From Muraenolepis orangiensis (Eukaryota; Chordata; Actinopteri; Gadiformes; Muraenolepididae), in NCBI GenBank assembly GCA_027704905.1, contig CM051000.1, positions 13,850,514-13,914,513 of the forward strand: DNA of 64,000 bases, given 5' to 3'. Shown piece by piece: positions 1 through 35,300 of this stretch (positions are counted from its first letter, which is position 1; every line of letters starts with the position of its first letter). The notes below the pieces were generated by a model, which did not search any database, was not told the DNA's origin, and saw only the letters and a list, made by a program, of their open reading frames with translations. A program made the position numbers and the translations under genes.

Positions 1-51
1 TCTCTGAGTCTGCTCTCTCTCATACGCTATTTTGTCTTTGTGTGTGAGCAG

Positions 52-23700
<23,649 letters not shown>

Positions 23701-25079
23701 GGTGGTGGTGGTGGTGGAGGCGGTGCTCTACTCCCCCCTGCCCTCCTCCACCCCCTTCGACTTCATGTGCTTTTTTTTTTTTTGGAATATCTGCATACAC
23801 AGGAAACGGACACGCGCACACACACAACGGGTGCACACGTATTTATATTCGGTACAACTTATACATGCAAAGATTTATATAGATGTTAGGTACAAATGCA
23901 TACAGTAGGGTACGCCAGAACCTAGATAGTCACATTCTGACGCTATGTAGGGAACTTATATAGTCCATGTGAACCTGAAAAGTTAACATAGTTCACATAA
24001 AAAGGCAAAACCTTCTCTGAAGAATGGACTCCGTCCTACCTGCACACCTGCTAATAAATGCATACATTTATGGACAAAATGCAATCCATATACTCGGAAC
24101 TATTTATGGCAAAATTGACGACTAATAAAGACAATACGTGAGTATGCTGGACAAGTGCGTGAGACTCTTGTAGATGGAGCAAAATGTGCATACAGAAATA
24201 CCTGGAGACTTTTTTTTTTTTTTTTAGATGCAAAGGTTCAAAGCGATGGATGCTATTTTTTGTGTAGAACTACAAATTTGTGAACATTGTTCTTTACTTT
24301 TTTTAAATGCTAAAACTACATTCTGCTTGACTATGTAACAAAATGCCCTCTCTCATGCCACTGGTCAGTTGTCATGTCTTTATGAACTCTATTTATGAAC
24401 ATTTTATATTTCAGAGTGGGTTTGTTGATATTTTTTTGTGGAAGTGGCCTGGATGTTGTATTATTAGAGCTGTGTTAGCAGACTCAAGTTATTCAAAAGA
24501 TGATATTTATGGACAGTGCCAAAGGGAGAGAGCTTCATACTGTCACACATGTCTGCCGCCATTTCTTCCGCTACAGTACACTACAAATGAATGTTTTGTT
24601 TTCCTGAAAACTGGATCTTTATTCCACTTGACTTTTACAGACTGAATACGTTTTTCCTTCAGCGCTCGGAACTTGGCGAGCCAAGCATGAATCTCATCTG
24701 TGCTCTCTGGTCAACTGCTGAAGTCCATTCATCTTAAATGAAAACGGCAAAGAAAAGACTGCAAGATGCTTTTTTTCTTTCATTCAGGAAAATCAGTAAA
24801 TCCGTAATAGCAGAAGATGCCACGATGAAGTATAGCCTAAGTGCCAAACCCCCCCCCCCCCCTTTTCTCTTCTTATCCAGTTATATTTATATTACTCTGG
24901 GGTTGTTAAATGCACGTCAGGTTCTATGGTAGCATTTTTGTGAATAGTACATCTTATCAACTCAGTAATGGAGTGTCCACTGGCACTCTCAGTATAACAT
25001 ATGCCCCCCCCACCTCTCTGTATATTATGTGTATAACACTGTGCATATCTTGAACCATTGAGCATCGGGGCTTATAGTT

Positions 25080-25112
<33 letters not shown>

Positions 25113-25915
25113 AGTTTATATATATATATCACTGACAACCTAATAAAGCGTTAATTTAATACAAGCTAAAGTAAATATGCATTGTTTTAACATATATTGG
25201 CAATTTACCGTTAATGGTGTAAGCACACTATTATTGACAATTACCAGACATTTCAAGACCATGAATTTTGAAGTATGTTCTACTCGTTCAGCGACCTGCT
25301 GATCCGCTGCTAGACAACGCACTGAGGCCAATAGCAACAAGGGGTATTGGCAGCTATAACCTAGTCTTTGGACAGTGTATTGGTAGTGGGCCTATATAGC
25401 GCATCAAAAGTAATTAAATCAGCCTAATCCCAAAATTAAGCCTCACCCATTCTGCAGATGAATTGCCTAACTGTACAGGTTTTACTACCAGACCGATGAA
25501 AGCAAACATTTGTTGAAGATATTGTGTTTTATTATGTTGTCTTTTTATATAAGGGATTTTCTGCTTGTTTTGACATGTATTAATTTTACTCACTGGAGAA
25601 GAACGTTTTTATTTTTGCTGGATTATTTTAACCACTGTATCCAAGCTTTGTAAATGACAGGGATGCCCGTTATTTAATAGTGTTCTTTTATGTTATGAAA
25701 TATTGGTCGAGTATAGTTGTTGTAAAGGTAACAAAAAGAGGTATTTATGGTTTCTTTGTTTGGTTGTCACTTAATGTGTAAATATGAACAGACTGTATAT
25801 GTATTTCCATGGCAGTACTAACAAGCTGTGTTGTGTGGTATAGTGAATTATCTCTTTGGTATCTTTTAATATAAAACAGCATTTGCATTTCATTGAAACG
25901 TGTGTGCCATTTGTG
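23701..25915 (+). other. lrp4: Probable lrp4 3' untranslated region
   Basis: AT-rich, gene-free DNA directly after the lrp4 stop. It starts with GGT repeats, then has several AATAAA hexamers (about 24052, 24123 and 25142) and a TA tract near 25088-25110. A variant signal AATATA at about 25869 is followed by a GT-rich stretch (25899-25918), which would fit a distal cleavage site. Human LRP4 also has a long 3' UTR. Which poly(A) site is used cannot be decided without transcripts. Confidence 0.55.
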
Positions 25916-25931
25916 TTTCCATAAACCTTCA

Positions 25932-26345
25932 TCACTAGATGGGAACGTCCAAAGATGTTCTAGGTCTGGATTATTTTAATATGAATGTTTCACTACTAGG
26001 AAGTTACATCTAAAGATGTTCTATTTCTGGAATATTTTAATATTAATATTTTACCACTAGGAGGGAACATCCAAATATGTTCTAGCTCTGGAATATTTTA
26101 ATATTAATATTTTACCACTAGGTGGGAACATCAAAATATGTTCTAGCTGTGTAATATTTTAATATTAATATTTTACCACTAGATTGGAACATCCAAAGAT
26201 GTTCTAGCTGTGGAATATTTTAATATTAATATTTTACCACTAGGAGGTAACATCCAAAGATGTTCTAGCTCTGGAATATTTTAATACTAATATTTTACTA
26301 ATAGGAGGTAACATCCAAATATGTTCTAGCTCTGTAATATATTAT
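25932..26345. repeat. 61-bp minisatellite, about 7 copies
   Basis: Units of 61 bp, each containing CCACTAG, then GGAACATCCAAA, GTTCTAGCTCTGGAATA and TTTTAATATTAATATTTTA. The CCACTAG element recurs at about 25932, 25993, 26054, 26115, 26176, 26237 and 26298. Inner copies are nearly identical and outer ones more diverged. It lies between the lrp4 3' end and the ckap5 promoter. Confidence 0.92.
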
Positions 26346-26664
26346 AACATAATCACAAGGGACTTAACAATATCCTTCACTAGGGCAATTATCGCACAAA
26401 CAAATACACACTTTATTTATACACCCAAGGCATCGTGTGTTTACAAATGTAAGACCGCAAGTCGTAATTATAACTTCACATAAGTGGTTATGTGTAGTAA
26501 TAACAACCTTATAGTATCATCTTAATCGGGGTGGTGGTTGCGTCGAAGTAACTGCAAGAAATATAATATAAAATCAAATACAGTATATTATTATTTTCGA
26601 TAGGACCAGTCTATAGTCACGTGAACAGTCGTTAACGAGTGAGCGTATTCGAATCCTTTGCGCC

Positions 26665-26800
26665 TTCTATGATTGGTGGTTAAACCAGAAACGTTTTTTG
26701 AATGATCCAGCGAACCAATGCTATTGCTCATTCTGCTCAACCAATCAGCGACACGCGTTACACAGGCGCTAGTTTAAAAATGAAAACATCGCATACGAGT
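26665..26800 (+). promoter_or_regulatory. ckap5: ckap5 promoter with CCAAT boxes and CDE/CHR-like site
   Basis: There is an inverted CCAAT (ATTGG, 26672-26676), two direct CCAAT boxes (26715-26719 and 26741-26745), and GGCG-CTAG-TTTAAA at 26765-26778. The last fits a CDE (GGCG) followed four bases later by a CHR (TTTAAA). The CHR lies 32 bp after the nearest CCAAT. NF-Y plus CDE/CHR is the known layout of promoters repressed by DREAM and activated by MMB in G2/M, which suits a spindle gene. No TATA box is evident. Function is inferred from layout only. Confidence 0.6.
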
Positions 26801-27265
26801 GTGTGATCAGCGAAGGAACAAAGCAAGCCTTTAACCTGCCTTTTAGTGATATACGGATAATACACATTACCGAAACGTACTGGCATTTTGGTAAGTTAAT
26901 GTCAGCGTCCGATTCGAAAATTTAAAATGACGGTAAAATGATATATAGCGATTTTCTATTAGCATAGCAAAGGCTATTAGCATAGCAGAGCCTTTGCTAT
27001 TAGCATAGCAAAGGCATAGCAAAGGCTCGCTATATATCGTTTTAACGTAATTATATCGTTTTAACGTCATTTTCAATAGCGAGCCTTTGCTATGCTAATA
27101 GCAGAGGCTCGCTATATATCATTTTAACGTCATTTTCAATTTTCGAATCGTTAACGTGACTTTCTTTTTTGCAGCCCACTGTTTATTTGTGGACAAAATA
27201 ATCCTAGCTAAATTGTGCGTGTGTGTCTATTGTTACAGTTATAATTGACTTGCAAACAAACAGTC
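26800..27265 (+). other. ckap5: ckap5 5' untranslated exon 1, intron 1 and start of exon 2
   Basis: A strong donor (TTTG|GTAAGT) at 26890/26891 ends a non-coding first exon whose 5' limit is unknown (drawn at 26800). The next acceptor is TTACAG at 27233-27238, so exon 2 starts at 27239. Its ATG at 27266 opens the protein MDEEGEWMKLPVDQKCEHK, the conserved N-terminus of CKAP5. Intron 1 (26891-27238) is largely taken up by an inverted repeat. Confidence 0.75.
26910..27150. repeat. 241-bp near-perfect palindrome (41-bp arms) in ckap5 intron 1
   Basis: The arm 26910-26950 is the reverse complement of 27110-27150 with only two or three mismatches. The centre repeats AGCATAGCAAAGGC and its reverse complement several times, so the whole can fold into a long hairpin. 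It begins 20 bp after the exon 1 donor. It may be a foldback/MITE-type element. No convincing target-site duplication was seen. Confidence 0.85.
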
Positions 27266-29385
27266 ATGGATGAGGAAGGAGAGTGGATGAAGTTGCCTGT
27301 CGACCAGAAATGTGAACACAAGGTAAACGTTTGACGTGCCTAAAACACAGCACCCCACCCATAAACATTGCTACAACTTAAGTGCACTTGGAAAGAAATT
27401 AAATAATGTAGTGTTCATTCAGTATTCATCAACCATTTGACTTCTTTCCAGGTATGGAAAGCTAGGTTAACTGGCTACGAGGAAGCTCTGAAATGTTTTC
27501 AAAAAATCGATGATGACAAGAGTGCAGAATGGGGAAAGTTCTTGGGACTCGTCAAGAAGTTTGTGACTGAATCTAACGCTGTGGCCCAGCTGAAGGGACT
27601 AGAGGCAGCCCTGGCTTTTGTCCAGAATGCACATATAGCTAATAGGTACAGTTCCCATGCAGTGTATAATGACACATTTGATAGTTTATGATAACTTTGT
27701 TACCTTCTATTGTGTTTTCTGTTGTCATGATGTACTTACATTTCTTGTTGCCTTATAGGACGGTGGGTGAGGTGGTGAGTGGTGTGGTGTTGAAGGTTTT
27801 TAACCAGGCCAAGGCCCGGGCCAGAGAGCTGGGTTCTGAGATCTGCCTCATGTACATCGAGATAGAGAAGGCTGATGCTGTTCAGGAGGAGCTCATCAAG
27901 GGCCTTGACAGCAAGAATCCCAAAACTGTCCTGGCCTGTGTAGAAACCATCCGTAAATCACTCTGGTGAGTGGTTGGGGGAGGGGGGTGATGGTGTTGTT
28001 GTTTGAGCAGTGAATTGGGTTATAATACAATTTATGAAATTCAATGATCTTGGTGGATTTTTTGTTGTTGTACTATGTCATTTTGATTTACCTTTTACTT
28101 CTGCTTTACTCTAGTGAATTTGGATCCAAAACGGTAACGGTCAAGCCCATAGTTAAGGTTTTGCCGAAGCTGTTTGAGTCCAGAGATAAGGCTGTGCGAG
28201 ACGAAGCAAAGCTGTTGGCGGTGGAGGTGTACAGGTGGATTAGAGATGCATTACGGCCTTCACTTCAAAAACTCCATGCTGTACAGGTCAGCACTTTTAG
28301 GATTTCTTATTTGTTAATTTTTAATTTAAATCAGTTTTCCCAAAACATTGCTTTTGGAAATAATGTTTAATTGTTTTGCATTTGAATGTATTGAAGCATA
28401 GCCTTGGCTATATCATTTCCTCTGAACTAGGCTCCTCAACACTGATCTGAATCAGGTCCTCCACTGAGTGTATTGAGAGTTGCTCGGACTTGATTCTCGT
28501 CTGTGAAGAGCACCCCAAACCAATTTAGCGAAAAATGCGCGTGGGCCGACCCTGCGAGGACAACTCCAATTCTGCTAATTAATCTAGTTTAATTTCAAAC
28601 TGTGGCTTCTGTTTGTGATATATAGGCCAATCTATGTATAAGGCAACTAACCATCAGAACTATAAGGTGTGCGATTTAGCCTATCAGGCCTACCAAGCAT
28701 AGTAGTTATTATGAGCAGTAGTGTTTTTTTTCCAAGTTTCATTTTTGGGAGATGAGGTAGGATATATATATATATGTATATGAGATGGAAAAAATTACTA
28801 ACCTATAATTTATATGAACCAACTAAAACGAATCACGCAGTTGAACTGTAGTCTGTATGGTGACGTGTGTCTGACACACCATTGGTTTCATAGGCTATCT
28901 TGTACAATTTGACAGACATGTTAGTTTGTGGGTCAGCACTGTTATTGTAATTGTTTGTTCATATAATCAAGGTAATGAGAACTCCACTTTGCCCTTATGG
29001 CGATACGTGTCTGACACAACACTTTTATTGTATTTAGTTTTACATTTGGTTGTACAAGAACGGTTATTTGATTTAGTGTTGGGCGTAGGCCTACTTAATA
29101 TAGGCCCCTTTTTTATCTGGAGCCCTGACATCGGATATCCAGCCTGTGCATGGATTTTCTATTCCCAGTGGTTGAGGCCAAACCTGTATTGCAGGGCATG
29201 TCTATTGTATAGTTTCTTTGGCACTGATGTGTAATTTATATTTTTTTCTCAGCTGAAGGAGTTGGAGGAGGAGTGGGGCAAGGTAGCCCCAGGGGCCCCC
29301 AGACCAAGCCGCTTCCTCCGCTCGCAGCAGCAGCAGCAGCAGCAGCATCAGCAGCATGATGATAATGATGATGCCAAAAGCGATG
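27266..29385 (+). CDS. ckap5: ckap5 coding exons 1-5: TOG1 and glutamine/histidine-rich linker
   Basis: Exons 27266-27322 (coding part of exon 2), 27452-27645, 27759-27965, 28115-28286 and 29253-29385, covering residues 1 to about 254. HEAT-repeat helices of TOG1 are clear: the intra-HEAT tryptophan segment near VWKARLTGYEEALK contacts tubulin in the family, and KVLPKLFESRDKAVRDEAK is a typical TOG loop. The last exon ends TOG1 (LKELEEEW) and then has seven Gln, a His, two Gln, a His and an acidic DDNDD run. The 966-nt intron 28287-29252 is AT-rich with a short TA tract near 28762 and nothing else recognised. Confidence 0.95.
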
Positions 29386-32300
29386 GTATGCTTTTTATTC
29401 CTAAATGTGTATCACCTTAAATCTCAGCTAAATGTGAATCAACCCACGGTTTAATACATGATCTGCGTTCTGATTTAGAAGCGGCTGAGGACTCTGCCCC
29501 AGAGGTGGATCCCTATGAACTCCTGGAACCAGTGGCTATCCTCGCTAAACTCCCCAAAGACTTCTATGAGAAGATCGTAAGCTTCAGTTCCCGAGAGACG
29601 CTTGATCCCCTACGTTGCTGAGGCTTTTGTATGAACCTTTTGCCTTTCTTGACAGGAAGCCAAAAAGTGGCAGGACAGAAAAGAAGCCCTGGATGCTTTG
29701 GAGACTCTTTCTAAAAACCCCAAGCTAGAAGCAGGAGAGTATGGGGATGTAGTCCGTGCACTTAAGAAGGTACTACACATGTCATCAAGTCATACACCTC
29801 ACATGCCATCAAATCATGCACCGATATCTTGTTACTTCCATTGCCTTTATAAACCAAACGTTTTGCTTTCGTAGGTCATAGCTAAAGACACCAATGTGAT
29901 TTTGGTATCTCTGGCTGCCAAATGCCTAGCTGGAATCGCGTCTGGTCTCCGGAAGAAGTTTGGACCATACGCTGGTCTCGTAAGTTCTCATGAATAATCG
30001 GGCCCTCGATAAGCACTCTTTATTCAAGTTTATTATGCCCTTTACAAAAATGCTGACCATGTAATGTTTCCTTGTAAATGGATAAATAACTATTAAAGCC
30101 CACGCCAAGAAGTCACAAGTTTATATTGCTGTATGGCCTGTGTATTAGGCCAAAAAAACAAATGCCTGTTACCTGATTTATATCTATAAAGAATCCATAA
30201 AACAACGCAGTTCACGTATTGCAGTTTAGGCATTTGCAGTTTATGCATTTAAGTGTCCAAAAACATGTAATGAGTAATTGTGACCGTGTGTTCTGTTCTA
30301 TACAGCTGCTGATGTGATGATACGACGAATAGGGTGTCTGATTGTTTTGCTCTCTCCTTCAAGGTGGTGTCCACCATATTGGAGAAATTTAAGGAGAAGA
30401 AGCCTCATGTAGTACAGAGTCTACAGGAAGCTATTGACGCAGTGTTTGTCACTGTAAGTCTGCGAGGCCCCACTTATGCCAACTTTTTTTGTTCTGTCTA
30501 TCCAATTCCTCAAAGTAATTTGTTGCGATCTGTAGATATTGATCTAAAGGCACTAGCTAATAGGGGGCCAACAACACTATTCCTGCTGGTGCCCAGCCCA
30601 TACATTGTTTTAAGAAAATCAATTGTCCTCCAAATTGCTGTTTCTAAGGTCTTGCATTCACCCCATTTAAACTCATGCTGAATCTCAAAGTAAACCCTGA
30701 TGTTTTGAATAACTTTATTGTAATGGCCCATTATCAGGATTGCCTATAAGGAAATGATTTATCCAGCTTCTTGATGATTGATTAATTTGAATGCATTTTT
30801 ATTTTTCCATTAATTTGCATCATGATTGTGCATTTCCAGACCACTCTCCAAAGCATGAGTGAGGATCTTCTTGCTGTAATGGACAACAAAAACCCCTCAA
30901 TAAAGCAGCAGTCGTCTTTGTTCCTGGCCAGAAGCATCCGCATCTCAGCCCCTGGGAGCCTGCCCAAGACCCTGGTCAAACCCATCTGTCTCGCCATGCT
31001 CAAGGTTAGCCACCAATGCCTGTCTTTAAATCACTTTCAAAGTTTTAAGGAAAAGTAATTTATATTCGGTGACTTGTGATGTATCGAAAGGGTTTCCAAG
31101 TATTATCTTGGGAATCTGTGGAAATTGATGATGATCTGTCTGGGCTGCGTATCGTCTCTCCCGGTAGCAAGTGAATGACTCGGCCCCTGAAGTGCGAGAC
31201 GCTGCTTTTGAAGTTCTGGCAACGCTAATGAAAGTTATCGGCGAGAGAGCGGTCAACCCCTTCCTTGCTGATCTTGAAAAAGCCAAGCTCGATAAGGTAT
31301 GTCTTGTTTTCAAAAACAATAAAACCCACTTTTTAATTATTTAGTTGAGATCAGGACACACAGAGATTGACCATTTTGTTTCTCCTTCAGATAAAGGAGA
31401 TCCAACTGGCTGGGGTGAAGACGGTGGGAGAAGTGAAAGAGAAGTCAGTTTCTAATGCACAGCCAGCCAAGCCTGTGGGACCTGCCAAAAAGGCCCCTCC
31501 AGCCAAGGTAAACTACCTACCAATCTGGGGAACCTCCATAACCAAAGGCAGAACTAGTTAATGTCACGTTAAAGCAATGTCAAATAGGTCACAGTAATTG
31601 CTTGATGTTTGAGAAACGAATGTATATATGTACGTGACGTTAAAGCTTGGCATGGTCAAAATGTTTGCACTACACATTTCAAACCTCATATCATAATAAA
31701 CGTTTTAATAGAACTCTATTAAATGGATTTTTTTGAAACTGACTACTTGGGTTATCTTTTACAATTGTTTTGAAATGAAAATGGTTCTTAAGAAGGCCAA
31801 GCCTGCAGCCAGTGGCAAACACTCGGATGGAGGGAAAAACAAGAAGGCGGAGACTAAAGCAGTTGAGACGGAGCTCTCTGTGAGTGATGGAACCTACAGA
31901 CTTACAGTAATATGGGATTAAGATGTGCTGGCTTTGGGTCTGACTCTTCTGTGGTTTTCTACCAGGATGAGGTATGTGAGGAGAGGGCTGCAGCCGTTCT
32001 CCCGGCCCTCTGCATGCAGCAGCTGGACAGCGGCAACTGGAAGGAAAGGCTGGCCAGCATGGAAGCGTTCCTCAAGGTGTGTTCAATATGGTGTCACGAT
32101 ATTACATATCTATAAAACATAAATATCTTAAAATACGCACCAGATAGGAACAGATAGCACTGCTGTGGGCATGGCCATATCATGACTCCTGACTCATGAT
32201 TTCATAGTGACTGGTATCCATGGACTTGGAAAAGCTACAATTGAGTTTAGCCCAATTGTGCTTGCTTTGTCTCTAAACGGCAAAGGTCATCCAAGTGAAA

Positions 32301-35300
32301 ACGACACATTCTGTAACTTGACTGTGACCCATTTCCCTTTTAGGCCTCGGAGTGTATGGATGGCGACGAAATGCCCTGCCAGGCTTTGGTCCGAATGCTG
32401 GCCAAGAAACCAGGCTGGAAAGAGACCAACTTTCAGGTAATAAAGTACAATAAAATGTGTGCCCAGGTTTTTTTTTTTCCTGGACCAAAATTGGGCACTG
32501 GCAGTAGCTCAACAAAGAAGGGACTGCATATAAAAAATACCTAATAAAAAAAGAGAAGAGAAATGCAATATAGTCACATGACACAAAACACACTTTGTAC
32601 TCCATGTTGGACGTGAGGATCTCCATCCCCACTCTCTTGGACGGCAACATCACCATGTTGCCGTCCTGCTGTCCCTCAGCGGTGGTGCTGCCTCTCGGTC
32701 ACGGTGGACTTGTTGTGGTCCTGGCTCTGGGCACAGCCCTCGCAATATTGCTTGAGTTGGTCTTCCTTAATTTCCAGAGCTGTTGACTTCTTCAGTGTCA
32801 TGTGGACCATCTGAGCTGTGTCTGCCCGCCATCTTTGACCTTGTGCGGATCCCGCAGGGCTTTCATTTCCGTGCCCAGGTTATTTTGGATAAGTTCCTTC
32901 TCCTTCTCAAGGTGCATTGTTTTGGCGCTTCTCATCTGTCCCTCATGCAGTTGTTTCAGCAAGTCTTCTGTTGCCTGACATTGTGGTCGTTGACTTGCGT
33001 TACCTGAGAGACTCAAAGCTCTGAGGTGGGTAATCAAATCGTCCTCTTTGACTGCATCCAGACCCCACTTGAGGTTTTCTCAAACTCCTTCCTTTAATCA
33101 TCTGAGTGTTAATGTGGAAGCTGTCCAAGGAGGCACAGATATCCAGAATTTCAGAACAATCAGTTTACACATGGACTCAAAGCATCTCAATATTTTTCCT
33201 CTACAGCTTATTTTGAATTATACATAATATTCTTCGTTTTTTGTCTAGGTGTTCTCTCTTGCCTGAGAGACTGTACCTCCAATCAATCGTGGATTTCTGA
33301 GAACTGTTCTGCTGTATTTAACTTGGGTGCTGGCATCCCACTGCCAATGCCATGGTCTCCTTTGAGCACAGAGTCACTGGAGTAACCATGAGTGGTTTAC
33401 CATGCCGACACGGCAAGTTGGATATCTTGGGAAAACCTGGTCGCCATTACAATTGACATTCGTCTTTATTTGAAACCTTGTGCACAAGGCTTTGACGCGA
33501 TATATATGTTCATATTAGGGCTGGGCGGTATATCGGTATTATGAGTTATACCGGTATATTTCATAAGGAGACATGTAGATGGGACCGTACCGATATGTCT
33601 GAAGTTGTTATGACCGTTTTTGGTTGCATTAAAGCCGTTTTGTCCCCTCTCATCTCAGAGTCCATATTACGTACGCAGTTGTCTCTCTGCGCGGTTCTCT
33701 CTCTGCTCATACGCTCAGCCCCGCCCCCCCCAGCCCCGCCCCCTCTCTGCGTCTGCACGCCGGCTCTCACACAACTTTCCAGCAACATGGAGATGGACAT
33801 GGCGCATAGTTTCAAAGAAAAAAAACAGCGGTTCTTTAATTTGGAGATATTTCAGATGAGGAGCAAGGCGACGCGATCTGTAAAAGCTGCGTGCTTTTTA
33901 TTATTTAGGCTATTTATTTTGTGGATTTTGACTATTTCAATGTACCTTTTCATTTACGTGTTAATATGTAGTGTGCAGCTGTATATTTTCTAAAAGTTAT
34001 TCTTGTGAATATAAGTTGTCTAAAAATAAAAGTGCTTGTGACATCATACATGTCACACGGCATTGAGTTAAAATGGAAAAATTTGTAAAAAAAAAGATCT
34101 CTATCGCGATGCAGCCTAAAAATACAGGGATATGATTTTTGGTCCATATCGCCCAGCCCTAGTTCATAGCAGTGTTTCAAATGGAACAGATCCTTTTTAT
34201 TAGGTTTTCTTCTCTCCTCCCAGGTGATGCAGTTGAAGCTGCAGGTAGTTGCTATGGTGGCCCAGAGGGGGTCTTTCTCCAAGACTACCGCCTCCGTGGT
34301 CCTGGAGGCTCTTGTGGACAAGGTGGGAGACGTCAAGTGCGGAGGCAAGGCCAAGGACTCCCTCACCGCTATCGGCGAGGCCTGCTCCCTTCCCTGGACC
34401 GCTGAGCAGGTAACCCTACACGGCTGACCAGCTCATATACCCGCTGCTGACCTTCAATGACATTGCTGTCCCCCATCCTTTTTCACGCTGCTCTCATTCC
34501 CGCTTTTTTTTCCGTAGGTTGTTTCGATAGCCTTTGCCAATAAGAATCCCAAGAATCAAGCAGAGACTCTGAACTGGCTGACCAATGCGATAAAAGAGTT
34601 TGGATTTAAAGGGTAAATGTTCTTTCACTTTTATTTTTATTTTTAAAGATTGTGAATTTTTGGTTAGACATATAGACAGTGTAATTTATTTTTGATGCGA
34701 ATCAACCTCTCGTCTCCCTAGCATGAACGTCAAGGCTTTCATCAACAACGTCAAGACTGCTTTGGGAGTCGCAAATCCTGTGAGTCTTTATTTTATTATT
34801 CTTTCCGTCTGGTATATGAAGTAGTTTCCCACAGTCCTGTGTTTACCGGCGTCTCTTAATGGGTATTAAGCGGCCCCCCGCTTTAAATCCAATTCACTTT
34901 GTGACCGACGTGTGCCCATTCCCCCGTCGGCAGGCCGTGCGGACGGCAGCCGTGTGCCTGCTGGGCGTGATGTACCTGTATGTGGGAGCGCCGCTACGCA
35001 TGTTCTTTGAGGACGAGAAGGGCTCCTTGCTCTCTCAGATAGATGCAGAGTTCCAGAAGGTACATGTTGCAATAGATGGAAATACTTGGAAAGAATAAGT
35101 GGGAGAGGTAAAAGGACGCCTGTTTGAATTTTATTTTTGTGCATCTCCCCCCCCCCCCACATACACTCTCACTCTCAGATGCAGGGTCAGAGTGCGCCTG
35201 CTCCCTCCAGGATATCTAACGGGAAGGAGGGTGAGGAAAAAGGGGCGGTGGCAGAGGGAGCCGGGCTGGAAGAGGACGGAGACGCAGCCGACGTTGTAGA

